DNA of 64,000 bases from Betaproteobacteria bacterium (GTDB lineage: Bacteria > Pseudomonadota > Gammaproteobacteria > Burkholderiales > Burkholderiaceae_A): positions 1 to 64,000 of the forward strand of contig JAGWWC010000003.1 of the NCBI GenBank assembly GCA_018970545.1, read 5' to 3'. Positions 31,756 through 43,695 of the stretch are shown in pieces. The notes under the pieces were generated by a model, which made no database searches, had not been told where the DNA came from, and saw nothing but the letters and a program-made list of their open reading frames with translations. Within the stretch, counting starts at the first letter, position 1. Each line of letters begins with the position of its first letter. The translations under genes and the position numbers were made by a program.

Positions 31756-32538
31756 CTACTTCTCTGATGGCATCCAGGGAACTAGTTTTTGACTGAGTCG
31801 AAGGAATAGAAAATTCATTAAGAATCCAGTGATTGCGACAGCAAGCATGCCGCAAAAAACGATATTCGATTCGAGATTACGATAACCATTCATAATCAAG
31901 AAACCAAAGCCGGCCAAAGACACAACAAGTTCAGCTGCTACGATTGTCGCCCATGCGGTACCAAGGGCGATACGAAGTCCGCCCAAAATCACTGGTAATG
32001 CGGCGGGGACCACGATCTCCATGAGGAGCACTCTTTTTGTCGCGCCGAGGCTTCGCCCCGCATTGAGCAAATCAACCGGTACACTTTTGATGCCCTGATA
32101 GCTGTTTAGGAGACATGGAACAACCGCAGCGACAAAAACAATAAACACTTTCGCGGTGAGATCAATGCCAAACCACAATATGGTGAGCGGTATCCAGGCT
32201 GGCGGCGGAATGGGTCGAACCGCAGAGACCACCGGTGAAAGAAGTCTGTCGAGACTCGGGATCCATGCCATACCAATACCAAAAGACACACCGACGACCA
32301 CGGCCGAGAGATAACCCAAAACCATCACAGAAAGACTCGCCTTAAAGTGATTGAGAAAAGGGACGCCCAAATAGCCATGCCAGATATCAATCAGACCAAG
32401 TCCAACCTCGCCCGGCGACGGCAGGATCAGTGGGCGGACCAGCCCAAGTGAGGTCACTCCCCACCATGTAGAGATCAACGCCAGCACTGATGTCAGCGCC
32501 AGCGCATTTTTTAGTAAGGAGCTTCGTTTTTGCAACAT
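31756..32538 (-). CDS. ABC transporter permease (NitT/TauT type)
   Basis: SAVRPIPPPAWIPLTILWFGIDLTAKVFIVFVAAVVP; GTAWATIVAAELVVSLAGFGFLI. Confidence 0.92.
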   Translation of the reverse strand: MLQKRSSLLKNALALTSVLALISTWWGVTSLGLVRPLILPSPGEVGLGLIDIWHGYLGVPFLNHFKASLSVMVLGYLSAVVVGVSFGIGMAWIPSLDRLLSPVVSAVRPIPPPAWIPLTILWFGIDLTAKVFIVFVAAVVPCLLNSYQGIKSVPVDLLNAGRSLGATKRVLLMEIVVPAALPVILGGLRIALGTAWATIVAAELVVSLAGFGFLIMNGYRNLESNIVFCGMLAVAITGFLMNFLFLRLSQKLVPWMPSEK

Positions 32539-32548
32539 TTCCGCGTCG

Positions 32549-33373
32549 CTAATGCCGATCTCCGATCTCCGATTTCACGAGCCGCCAAACCTGTGCTCTC
32601 AGCTCTTGAAAATCAGTTCGTCGGATTACATCATCGTAAGGAAGTGCACGCCAATGAGAGGTAAGATCACCCATGAAATCGCGCGGCCTGAGGACTTCCT
32701 TAATTCGGCCGGGGCGGCGACTCATCACAATAATTCTGTCAGCCAAAAAGACTGCCTCTTCTACGCTGTGGGTAATGAAGAGTACGGTTGGCTTCTGTGT
32801 CTGCCAGATTCGAACTAACTCCTCCTGCATCAACTGTCGATTCTGTGCATCGAGCGCTGCAAACGGCTCGTCCATAAGAAGTACCTGCGGCTGCAGAACA
32901 AAGCTACGCGCGATGGCCACTCGCTGCTGCATTCCACCTGATAGCTGGCGCGGAAAATGCTGTTCAAAGCCTTCCAGCCCAATGAGTTGTATCGCATTAA
33001 TAACGAGTCGCTGCCTCTCAGCGAGAGGCACGCCATTTATTCGCAACCCAAACTCAATATTGTCGTAGACCGACTTCCAAGGAAATAAAGAAAAGTTTTG
33101 AAAGACGATCGCTTTGTCAGGGCCGGGCTCTACAATTTTTTTGCCGCCCAGCAAGACCTGTCCTGAGGTTGGCGCGGTAAGACCCGATGTAATGTGAAGA
33201 AGGGTGGTCTTACCGCAGCCAGAGGGGCCAACGATAACAATGAACTCGTTACCTAGAATATGAAAATTGAATGGATCTAGCGCCCTAACTATCCCAGCTG
33301 CGCTTTCAAAATCCATACAAACTTCCTCATAAACTAGGTCATTCCGATCCCCGGATTTGCCTTGACTTATCAC
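32549..33373 (-). CDS. ABC transporter ATP-binding protein (NitT/TauT type)
   Basis: [44 protein letters not shown]. Confidence 0.95.
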   Translation of the reverse strand: MISQGKSGDRNDLVYEEVCMDFESAAGIVRALDPFNFHILGNEFIVIVGPSGCGKTTLLHITSGLTAPTSGQVLLGGKKIVEPGPDKAIVFQNFSLFPWKSVYDNIEFGLRINGVPLAERQRLVINAIQLIGLEGFEQHFPRQLSGGMQQRVAIARSFVLQPQVLLMDEPFAALDAQNRQLMQEELVRIWQTQKPTVLFITHSVEEAVFLADRIIVMSRRPGRIKEVLRPRDFMGDLTSHWRALPYDDVIRRTDFQELRAQVWRLVKSEIGDRH

Positions 33374-33377
33374 AGCA

Positions 33378-34409
33378 TTATCTGGCTGGGAGAGCGGCTG
33401 CCTTCCGAATCCAGCTCGGGTCGGGCATTTTCATAATCTCAGGAGCAACCTCTTTCATGCGTCCAATTCGAATATAAAACTGAGAGATCTCGTCTAATAC
33501 TTGATAAACATAGACCTTTTCCCCCGGCTTCCCAATCATTCGCTCAAACTGAGCCTGCATCGGCCACAAATCCATCGCAAGGTCAACCTCTTCCCTAAGA
33601 AAGGCCTCCTCAGTTTGGGTTCCGCGAAACTTATCCCACTCCTTGTACAGGGCAGCTGTCCTCGCTTTATCCTTTTGAGCCCACTCGGCGCCCTCAAGAG
33701 TCGCGCGTAGCCAGCGAACTGCTGCATCAGGATTCTTCTTCGCAAACTCAGGGTGAATCACCCATACTGACGGGACTTTCACGCCTGCCTCTGTCGCATC
33801 GCAAAATACTTTCATTCCTCTTCCGCGAGCAGCAGTCGATTGAGGCGTCCACAGCTGCGCAAGATCGCCATTGCCGGCCATGAAGGCAGACAGCGAGGCT
33901 GCTTGTTCGCTCGGGAGCACTTGGATATCGGCCATGGTTCGCCCATATTTTTTGAGGCAGCCCTCGACCATGAAATGCCCAGTTGATGCCGTTGTAACAA
34001 ATACTTTTGATCCTTTAAGTAAGGCAGGATTCTTTTTGACTCGATCGACATAATCCGGCCGACCAATCAGTTGGTGAATAACGGCCTCTTCACTGATCAC
34101 ACCAGCGATGATGAGGCCCAATTTGAATCCCTGGACTGTTGGCGGTAGGCCAATGTGCGCCACATCCCATTCCGCGGTAGCGGCTGCTTGAACGATTGGG
34201 CCGCCAGAGGGGTATACCTTGATGGTGGGATCAAGGCCCCACTTTGCGTAGATCCCCTGGCTCATCGCGGCATACTGCGGAAAAGACGGGTACCAAACTT
34301 GCGCCGCGATTCTTATCTTGTCTCGCTGTTGCGCGGACACGCCACCAATAAATCCTACCGCGCATGCAACCGCAACGAAAAGTCGAACGAACGTCGAGAA
34401 CATTGCCAT
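33378..34409 (-). CDS. ABC transporter substrate-binding protein (NitT/TauT type)
   Basis: Signal peptide ...GGVSAQQ; AAMSQGIYAKWGLDPTIKVYPSGGPIVQAAATAEWDVAHIG. Confidence 0.9.
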   Translation of the reverse strand: MAMFSTFVRLFVAVACAVGFIGGVSAQQRDKIRIAAQVWYPSFPQYAAMSQGIYAKWGLDPTIKVYPSGGPIVQAAATAEWDVAHIGLPPTVQGFKLGLIIAGVISEEAVIHQLIGRPDYVDRVKKNPALLKGSKVFVTTASTGHFMVEGCLKKYGRTMADIQVLPSEQAASLSAFMAGNGDLAQLWTPQSTAARGRGMKVFCDATEAGVKVPSVWVIHPEFAKKNPDAAVRWLRATLEGAEWAQKDKARTAALYKEWDKFRGTQTEEAFLREEVDLAMDLWPMQAQFERMIGKPGEKVYVYQVLDEISQFYIRIGRMKEVAPEIMKMPDPSWIRKAAALPAR

Positions 34410-34472
34410 TTCTCTGCCTCCCCTTGGTTAGATGCTTATTTTTTTAATAACGACTGCCAAGTAACGGTAGAT

Positions 34473-34486
34473 TGAAAGCGCTTACC
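34473..34486. promoter_or_regulatory. LacI-family operator TGAAAGCGCTTACC
   Basis: 15-nt ATTGAAAGCGCTTAC identical to 28227-28241; upstream of SBP gene. Confidence 0.65.
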
Positions 34487-34536
34487 GAACATTGGGGTAA
34501 ACCCGAAAAGTATCTCGAGGCTCAGAAACGCGATGT

Positions 34537-35325
34537 CTAGTGCATTTCAAGTCCGCCCGACAAGTTCACTGATTGTCCTGTCATGTAATCGGACTCGCTC
34601 GAGGCGAGGAAAGCAACAAGCTTTGCGACTCCAGCCGGGCTGTCCATGCGCCCGAGAGGAATATCGGCAATCGCCCGCGCTCGTAATGATCCAGCCGCAT
34701 CCCCAGTAAGCGCAGTAACAGCCCGATCCATCTGATCCCACATATCCGTGTCAACCAGCCCAGGGCAGAAGCAATTCACGTTAATTCGACTAGGAGCTAA
34801 CTCAAGGGCAAGCGACCGGGTGAATCCGATTACTCCATGCTTCGTGGTCGAGTAAGCGCCGATCGGGGCATAGCGTGACGGGGTTTTTCCCGCCTTCGAA
34901 GAGGCGTTGATGATTTTTCCTCCGGTGCCTCTGCTGATCATCTGGGGGGCTATCGCGCGCGCACAAAGCCAATAACTCTTTAAGTTAACTTCAAATAGAC
35001 GGTCCCATTCCCTCTCTGTCATTTGAAGCATCGGCTTCACGAGATTGATTCCGGCGTTATTGACCAAAATATCTATTTTTCCGAAATGTTGCATCGCAGC
35101 CTTGACCATCTGATCAACCTGATCCGCGCTGGCAACATCCACCTGGAGACCGAGGCTGCTTGCACCGTGGTGTCTCACTTGCTCTGCTACGGCCTCCGCG
35201 AGTACCCCGTCAATGTCCACAACCACAACATCGGCCCCCTCCCGCGCGAGTCGAAGTGCGATCGCTGCGCCAATCCCGCGCCCAGCGCCGGTAACCAAAG
35301 CGGTCTTTCCACCCAAGTCATACAT
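34537..35325 (-). CDS. SDR family oxidoreductase
   Basis: GKTALVTGAGRGIGAAIALRLAREGADVVVVDIDG; YSTTKHGVIGFTRSLALE. Confidence 0.94.
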   Translation of the reverse strand: MYDLGGKTALVTGAGRGIGAAIALRLAREGADVVVVDIDGVLAEAVAEQVRHHGASSLGLQVDVASADQVDQMVKAAMQHFGKIDILVNNAGINLVKPMLQMTEREWDRLFEVNLKSYWLCARAIAPQMISRGTGGKIINASSKAGKTPSRYAPIGAYSTTKHGVIGFTRSLALELAPSRINVNCFCPGLVDTDMWDQMDRAVTALTGDAAGSLRARAIADIPLGRMDSPAGVAKLVAFLASSESDYMTGQSVNLSGGLEMH

Positions 35326-35367
35326 AGAGCACTCCCCTATCTCAGTCTCACCCTGTTTCGCAATACT

Positions 35368-36174
35368 TTACGCGGACGAGGAAGGGAAGATGTCGAATCC
35401 GCCATAGGGCGCCCATCCGCTCCCAGCGATAACGCCCCCATCACAAGGAATCGTGACTCCGGTAATAGCGCGAGACGAGTCTGACAACAAAAAATAGATG
35501 ACCTCGGCAATTTCGCGCGGTGATAGCAAACGCTTTTGCGGCGTCGCATCGATAATTGGCGAGAGGTCCCGATCTGCCCGACCCGGCGGCCGAAGAAAGG
35601 GCGTTTCTGTCCACCCTGGCGCCACCGCATTGACACGCACACCGGACTTTGCCCAATGCACCGCCAGGGACTCCGTAAGGCTCACGACCCCGCTTTTTGC
35701 GGCTCCATAGGCCAAAACCGGGCCTGATCTGAATGCCAGTACAGATGCGAGATTAACAATCGCGCCACGACCCAATCGTGCGAGCTCAGACCCAATAACT
35801 TTACAGGGAATATACGTTCCGGTGAGGTGCGACTCGAGCAAACGCGACCACTCGGAAACCTCGTAAGTTTCGATCGGCGCCGGTATCGGAGGGACACCTG
35901 CACAATTTACCAATCCATTGATGGGGCGATCCAGTGCATTGGCCATCTGGGACCAAGCATCCGAAACCGCGGCCTGGTCAAGGGTACTCGCAACCACGTG
36001 TGCGCAACGGCCTTTACGAGACGATAAGTTCGTACTGCATTTCGTGAAATCAATATCAAGAATTCCGACGTAGCCTCCCCGCTCGAGGACTAACTCCGCT
36101 ACCGCAGCGCCGATACCACTCGCCCCTCCCGTCACAATAATGCTAAGTTGACAGTCACTGATTGATTCGGACAT
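35368..36174 (-). CDS. SDR family oxidoreductase
   Basis: IIVTGGASGIGAAVAELVLERGG; YGAAKSGVVSLTESLAVHWAKSGVRVNAVAPGW. Confidence 0.93.
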   Translation of the reverse strand: MSESISDCQLSIIVTGGASGIGAAVAELVLERGGYVGILDIDFTKCSTNLSSRKGRCAHVVASTLDQAAVSDAWSQMANALDRPINGLVNCAGVPPIPAPIETYEVSEWSRLLESHLTGTYIPCKVIGSELARLGRGAIVNLASVLAFRSGPVLAYGAAKSGVVSLTESLAVHWAKSGVRVNAVAPGWTETPFLRPPGRADRDLSPIIDATPQKRLLSPREIAEVIYFLLSDSSRAITGVTIPCDGGVIAGSGWAPYGGFDIFPSSSA

Positions 36175-36228
36175 TCTCTACCTCCTCGTATAAACGCATA
36201 AAAATTAACTTTGCCTAAGACTGACATC

Positions 36229-37002
36229 ATGAAGACAAACTGGACAGAGCTTTATCACTATAAACATAAAAAAGCCCTGATCACAGGCGGTAACTCAGGA
36301 CTCGGGTTTGCGATGGCAACTTACCTAGGACTAGCCGGAGCTGAAATTATTCTTCTTGCTCGACGGGAAGAGGCGCTCAAACAATCAATCAATGACTTGC
36401 GTGAAAAAGGTATCACGGCAGATTATTTGCCGTGGGATCTCTCCTCTGACGAAGGCGCCTTATTGGCAGCTGAAGCGATCAAACAGAAGTTTGAGTCAAT
36501 TGATATCTTGATCAATGCAGCCGGCACAAACCTTCGCAGACCATTCGCTGACGTGACTACGGCTGGGTGGAAGTCTGAGTTGAATCTTCACCTAACCGCC
36601 CCCTTTTTCTTGGTTCAAGGCCTTGCACCAAAAATGAAAGAAAAGGGATGGGGCCGGATTGTCAATATCGCATCCCTACAGTCTTTTAGAGCTTTCCCAA
36701 ATAGCGCAGCATACGGAGCTGGTAAGGGCGGGGTTGTCCAATTGACACGAGCGATTGCCGAGGAGTGGTCAAAGCATGGAATCACGTGCAATGCGATCGC
36801 ACCTGGTCTTTTTAGAACCCCATTAACTGAGGTTGTATTTCAAAATGAGGAAGTGGCAAATCGATTTGCTCTGCAAACCTGCATGGGGCGAAACGGAGAG
36901 TACGAAGATATTCAAGGCCTCACACTTTTTTTAACAAGCGATGCAAGTCGTTTTATCACCGGACAGACGATCTGTCTTGATGGTGGATTTACCGCAAAAT
37001 GA
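36229..37002 (+). CDS. SDR family oxidoreductase
   Basis: [68 protein letters not shown] at 36229 preferred over the TTG at 36211. Confidence 0.93.
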   Translation: MKTNWTELYHYKHKKALITGGNSGLGFAMATYLGLAGAEIILLARREEALKQSINDLREKGITADYLPWDLSSDEGALLAAEAIKQKFESIDILINAAGTNLRRPFADVTTAGWKSELNLHLTAPFFLVQGLAPKMKEKGWGRIVNIASLQSFRAFPNSAAYGAGKGGVVQLTRAIAEEWSKHGITCNAIAPGLFRTPLTEVVFQNEEVANRFALQTCMGRNGEYEDIQGLTLFLTSDASRFITGQTICLDGGFTAK

Positions 37003-37841
37003 CCAACTCACTCGAATACGAATTTATTCCGAGACTTTCTGTTCCCAACTTTGAAGAGTATTTTCAAGAGGAACAGAACCAGAGTCAGAAAATCCGAGCA
37101 AGTCGTCGCAGCGTCCTGGATATTCCCTATGGCGACACCGAACGCAGCAAACTTGATATCTTCCCTGGCGCAAGTACAGGACTACCGACGCTCGTCTTTG
37201 TGCATGGCGGTTATTGGAGAAGTCGACATAAAGACGAGTTTAGTTTTATCGCCAATGCCGTTGATCAGGCCCAGGCGGGTGTGATCGTTATTGGCTACGA
37301 TCTATGCCCAACTTACACTGTTCGAGAGATTGTTGAACAAATTCGAAAAGCACTTATTTGGGTTGCTGATAATGCGGATCGTTATGGGTGCCGCGGAGAG
37401 GGTTTGGTTCTGTGCGGTCACTCTGCCGGAGCCCATCTTCTCGCTGCACAAATTACAGACTTCTGGCTTGGTAGGGAGTTTTCGCGTGAGCTTATTTCTG
37501 CGATGGTCTTGATAAGCGGAATCTACCAGCTCGATCCGGTACTGCAAATTTCTGTCAATAACGATATCCGTCTCACGAGCGATGAAGCGAGGGAATTAAG
37601 CCCTATGCGACACTCTCCGGACCCCCTCATTCCGGTTGATATCGTAGTAGGCGACTCCGAGACACAAGGGTGGAAAGCGCAATCAGTAGACTTCTTCAGA
37701 CTTATTCAGCAACACTCTCCGCTCAGTGCCTTTCATCTCAGGCCGGGACTCAATCATTTCTCGATCCTCAATGAAGTGGCGGCACCTGACCGCTATATTG
37801 CTCGCCTTTTGCAGGCTCGCCTCGCCGCAACAGACCGCTGA
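36999..37841 (+). CDS. Alpha/beta hydrolase (arylformamidase-like)
   Basis: FVHGGYWRSRHKDEF and CGHSAGAHLLA; ATGA overlap with upstream SDR. Confidence 0.88.
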   Translation: MTNSLEYEFIPRLSVPNFEEYFQEEQNQSQKIRASRRSVLDIPYGDTERSKLDIFPGASTGLPTLVFVHGGYWRSRHKDEFSFIANAVDQAQAGVIVIGYDLCPTYTVREIVEQIRKALIWVADNADRYGCRGEGLVLCGHSAGAHLLAAQITDFWLGREFSRELISAMVLISGIYQLDPVLQISVNNDIRLTSDEARELSPMRHSPDPLIPVDIVVGDSETQGWKAQSVDFFRLIQQHSPLSAFHLRPGLNHFSILNEVAAPDRYIARLLQARLAATDR

Positions 37842-37848
37842 GAGGCGC

Positions 37849-38868
37849 TTAGTGGTTCACCAAGAAGGGCTTGAGTAGAATTTTTGCTGAGCCGGAGCGG
37901 CCATGATGTAGATCTGAGAATGCTGCCGGACCCTCCTCAAGGGGCCTGCGATCCACCCAGCCGCAGGCGCCGAAAACTCCACGATCCAAATATCGAACGG
38001 TATTCTGTAGGTCGACCGTCGTATACGTGTAGGTTCCAAGCAGTGTGATCTCAGCCAGGGTGAGCTTACGCATATCAATGTCACTGGCCCATTCCTGAAG
38101 CCCCACATGCATGATGACACCACCGGGTCGGATAGCCTGAAACGCGGTGGATCGCGTGATCGCAGAGCCAACACAATCCACTACCAATTCGTAATGATTT
38201 TCGCCACAGCTTTCCGCCGTGGGATCAATCACCTTGCACCGAGTTTCTTCGGCCAGGACCTGTCTTCTCAATGGATTGACTTCGATGACATCGAGCTCAA
38301 GAACACCGAAATGCTTCAGTAAAAGTGCCGTAAACATTCCGATCGCCCCACCGCCGATCACCAGCACCCGACATTCCTGCACTGGCCGACGCAGTGCTCG
38401 CACCGATAGATCAATTGCGTGGACTGCTGTGGCAGCAGGCTCGGTCAAAGCGGCGGTATCCGAGTCCATTGTTTCTGGAATGGCGATCAGCGACAAGGCC
38501 GGAATACTCATGTACTCAGCAAAAGCGCCCGGCCGTGTCATCCCCACCATGGTCCGATTGGCACACAGATTATTACGGCCCTGTTGACAGTACTCACAGC
38601 GTCCACAAGTAATCAAGGGGTTCCCCGTCACCCGCGCGCCTTTGTCAAAAAGCGACGACCGGCTCTGCACGACGGTCCCTGCAAACTCGTGCCCAAGAAT
38701 CAGGCCAGGCTTTCGGCGCGGATCATGGCCATGATAAGCATGCATATCGCTGCCACAGATGCCCACCGCATCAATTCGAAGAATGACTTCATCCGACTCC
38801 AGGATTGGCTCCGGATGCTGCTGGATACGAACTTCATTGGGCTGTGTATACACCAACGCTTTCATCAT
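37849..38868 (-). CDS. Zinc-dependent alcohol dehydrogenase (candidate DHPS 2-dehydrogenase partner of HpsN)
   Basis: GICGSDMHAYHGHDPRRKPGLILGHEFAGTV; CGRCEYCQQGRNNLC structural Zn; in hpsN operon. Confidence 0.9.
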   Translation of the reverse strand: MMKALVYTQPNEVRIQQHPEPILESDEVILRIDAVGICGSDMHAYHGHDPRRKPGLILGHEFAGTVVQSRSSLFDKGARVTGNPLITCGRCEYCQQGRNNLCANRTMVGMTRPGAFAEYMSIPALSLIAIPETMDSDTAALTEPAATAVHAIDLSVRALRRPVQECRVLVIGGGAIGMFTALLLKHFGVLELDVIEVNPLRRQVLAEETRCKVIDPTAESCGENHYELVVDCVGSAITRSTAFQAIRPGGVIMHVGLQEWASDIDMRKLTLAEITLLGTYTYTTVDLQNTVRYLDRGVFGACGWVDRRPLEEGPAAFSDLHHGRSGSAKILLKPFLVNH

Positions 38869-38887
38869 GCTTTCCTTCTCGCTTGGT

Positions 38888-40971
<2,084 letters not shown>

Positions 40972-40989
40972 TCATCTCTTAAAGTTTTT

Positions 40990-41012
40990 GTGGCGGGGCA
41001 TTGCCCCGCCAC
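40990..41012. repeat. Intercistronic hairpin GTGGCGGGGC-ATT-GCCCCGCCAC between SBP and hpsN
   Basis: Perfect 10-bp inverted repeat with 3-nt loop. Confidence 0.85.
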
Positions 41013-41019
41013 ATCCGCA

Positions 41020-42072
41020 TTAGTTTGTGCGGTTTGCAAAGTCCCGAAGGGTTTTATCGGAATTCACCATTTTGATGAATTCGTCAGTAATGTAGGCATT
41101 TGCGGCGGGAACATCGGTAATTGCGCCCGTGCCCTTGATGAACTCAGCCATCGCGGTAAACCAGCCATCCATCTGTGAGTTTCCCTTCGAGCGATCCATA
41201 ATTCGAAGTTGCCCAGCCAGATCGAAGGTCGGACGAGTGTCGAATTCTTTTCGCATCGAAGCCTCTGAAATGCTCACTCCTCCCTGCTCATAGAATTTTT
41301 TCATCATTGCAATTGCCTCGTTACGATTGGCGCCCATCCAGCGCCAAGCCCGGAGGTAAATGGCGAGAAACTTGGCGACGTTTTGGGGGCTCTCCTTGGC
41401 GTAATCCCCCCGGACCACAATCGCGCCCGGAACGAATGCGCCCCCGTCCTTACCACTACAGATCACCCGGCTGCCCGCTTTCTCTTCAACCGTATAAATA
41501 TTAGGCGCCCAGAGGCCGGCCAAATCGGCATTTCCAGATGACATGGCCGAAATAATTTCAGCCTGCCCCATATTGCGCATGGTGACATCGGACTTCGATA
41601 GGCCAAATTTCTTCAAGCAAGACTGCACCGCATAGTCGCCAGTCGAATTTGCCGTCAAGACAATTGTTTGTCCTTTGATCGACTGAGGATTCGCTGAAAA
41701 TGCTGCTGCTGTTTTGCCGCTCGCCACAAGGGCATTGCCCGCTGATTCATCGTTGGAGAGGGCGATGGTTCTGAGGCCAAAACGCACGTGTCCCAACACC
41801 GCCGGTACCCCGCCAGTGCCGCCGATATCCCAAGATTTTGATGCGGAGGCCGCGATCTGGGGCACACCGGCCGGGAATGTACTAAAGGTAGGCTTTAAGC
41901 CTAGCTCTGCCCACCAGTTGCGCTCGGTCGCAATATAAAACGGGAGTGCCCAATAGACTGCAGGCTGATAACTCACTTTGATCTCAGTGAGACTCCCCTG
42001 AGCATTGACAGGTTTTACCGCAAATAAAGCCAAGGCGCTTAGCGCGCATGCAAGTTTGTAACGGTGCTTCAT
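41020..42072 (-). CDS. ABC transporter substrate-binding protein (NitT/TauT type; candidate DHPS/sulfonate binder)
   Basis: Signal peptide ...AVKPVNAQG; FYIATERNWWAELGLKPTFSTFPAGVPQIAA. Confidence 0.9.
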   Translation of the reverse strand: MKHRYKLACALSALALFAVKPVNAQGSLTEIKVSYQPAVYWALPFYIATERNWWAELGLKPTFSTFPAGVPQIAASASKSWDIGGTGGVPAVLGHVRFGLRTIALSNDESAGNALVASGKTAAAFSANPQSIKGQTIVLTANSTGDYAVQSCLKKFGLSKSDVTMRNMGQAEIISAMSSGNADLAGLWAPNIYTVEEKAGSRVICSGKDGGAFVPGAIVVRGDYAKESPQNVAKFLAIYLRAWRWMGANRNEAIAMMKKFYEQGGVSISEASMRKEFDTRPTFDLAGQLRIMDRSKGNSQMDGWFTAMAEFIKGTGAITDVPAANAYITDEFIKMVNSDKTLRDFANRTN

Positions 42073-42094
42073 TTTCCCTCTCCTTTTTTAAAAA

Positions 42095-42892
42095 TTACTG
42101 ATCGTCTCCCAGATGCTGCTCACGCAGAAGCCTCCAGATATGGCTCCTCAGGTGGACAAACGATCCCAAATCCATGACATCTTCAATCCGCGGATGGTCA
42201 TCCCAACGCTCTTCTTCGCGTACCGTTTTGATATCGATGATTTCACGAATCAGACCGGGCCGCCGCGACATCACCACCACTCGGTCGGCGAGATAAACCG
42301 CCTCCTCTACCGAGTGGGTAATGAACAATACCGTTTTTGGATTCTTTCTGGCGAGCCGCACAAGCTCCTCTTGCATGACCACCCGGGTCTGCGCGTCGAG
42401 CGCGCCGAAGGGCTCATCCATGAGCAAAACGCCCGGATCAAGGACATAGGCCCGGGCAATCGCAACCCGCTGCTGCATGCCCCCCGAAAGCTGATGCGGG
42501 TAGGCCTGCTCATAACCCGACAGGCCCATCATTGAAATAAATCGATTGACCCGATCATCAATTTCCGCCTGGCCCAGCCCCATCGCCCGCAGGCCGAACG
42601 CTATGTTTTCAAACACGGTCTTCCATGGAAACAGCGCGAACTGCTGAAAGACCACGGCACGCTCTGGCCCGGGCCCAGTCACCTCTTCGCCATTGACCAG
42701 CACACGGCCACTGCTGGGCTGATCCAGGCCTGCCGCCATTCGCATGCAGGTGGTCTTACCGCAGCCGGACGGCCCCACGATGGCGACGAACTCCCGATTG
42801 GCGACCACCAGGTCAATCCCTCCGACTGCCAGAAACTCCTTGCCGCCTTGCACAAAGGCGCGCTGGACTGCCTCAAAACGTATATCCGCCAT
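42095..42892 (-). CDS. ABC transporter ATP-binding protein (NitT/TauT type)
   Basis: [48 protein letters not shown]. Confidence 0.95.
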   Translation of the reverse strand: MADIRFEAVQRAFVQGGKEFLAVGGIDLVVANREFVAIVGPSGCGKTTCMRMAAGLDQPSSGRVLVNGEEVTGPGPERAVVFQQFALFPWKTVFENIAFGLRAMGLGQAEIDDRVNRFISMMGLSGYEQAYPHQLSGGMQQRVAIARAYVLDPGVLLMDEPFGALDAQTRVVMQEELVRLARKNPKTVLFITHSVEEAVYLADRVVVMSRRPGLIREIIDIKTVREEERWDDHPRIEDVMDLGSFVHLRSHIWRLLREQHLGDDQ

Positions 42893-43695
42893 CAGTGAAC
42901 CTCTTGGTAACGATTAAATCGCCGTTCAAGACGGCGCAACAAAATGTCAATCAGCAAACCGACAAGGCCAATCGCGATCATGCCGGCCATCACAATCTGG
43001 GTCTGAATACTGGCCTGGCCCTTGACCATCATGTAGCCCACGCCACTGGAGGCCACAATCAACTCTGCGCCGACCAAGGATTGCCAGCCCAACCCCGCAG
43101 AAATCCGAAGGCCCGCCACGATCGAGGGAAGTGCCGCAGGAAAGAGCACCTGAGTCATCAGGCGAATAGGGCCTGCCCCCAACATTTTGGCGGCCTCAAT
43201 GTACTTGCGGTCTACATAAATCGCGCCGCGATAGGTATTGATCAGAACCGGTGGAAATGCGCCCATGAAAATGACCAACGTGGGGCCGCCGATGCCGGTG
43301 CCAAACCACAGCGCTGCGAAGGGTACCCAGGCAATCGGTGCGATAAATCGAATGCTTTCAAAAATTGGGGTGACCAAAAGTTGAACGCCCCGGGACAAAG
43401 CCATCAACAATCCAAGCGGGATTCCAATCGCAACCGCAAGTAAAAATCCGTTCAGGAAGCGACGCAAACTCGACAGTAAGTGTTGCCCCAGCGCAAAGCC
43501 AGCAAATGGCTCTTGGGTCAGCCGAATAAACTGGAGTACGACTTCGTGCGGGGCCGGGAGAAATCGACGTGGGGTGATGCCTGAGAAGACCGCCAGATAC
43601 CACACCCCAAGAAAAAGCAGCACTCCAACAAGCGACAGGCGCAGGGTCTGCTGCCAGCTATTGCTTGAATGATCAACAATCATACCGGCCTCCAT
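42892..43695 (-). CDS. ABC transporter permease (NitT/TauT type)
   Basis: ESIRFIAPIAWVPFAALWFGTGIGGPTLVIFMGAFPPV; GLGWQSLVGAELIVASSGVGYMM. Confidence 0.93.
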   Translation of the reverse strand: MEAGMIVDHSSNSWQQTLRLSLVGVLLFLGVWYLAVFSGITPRRFLPAPHEVVLQFIRLTQEPFAGFALGQHLLSSLRRFLNGFLLAVAIGIPLGLLMALSRGVQLLVTPIFESIRFIAPIAWVPFAALWFGTGIGGPTLVIFMGAFPPVLINTYRGAIYVDRKYIEAAKMLGAGPIRLMTQVLFPAALPSIVAGLRISAGLGWQSLVGAELIVASSGVGYMMVKGQASIQTQIVMAGMIAIGLVGLLIDILLRRLERRFNRYQEVH

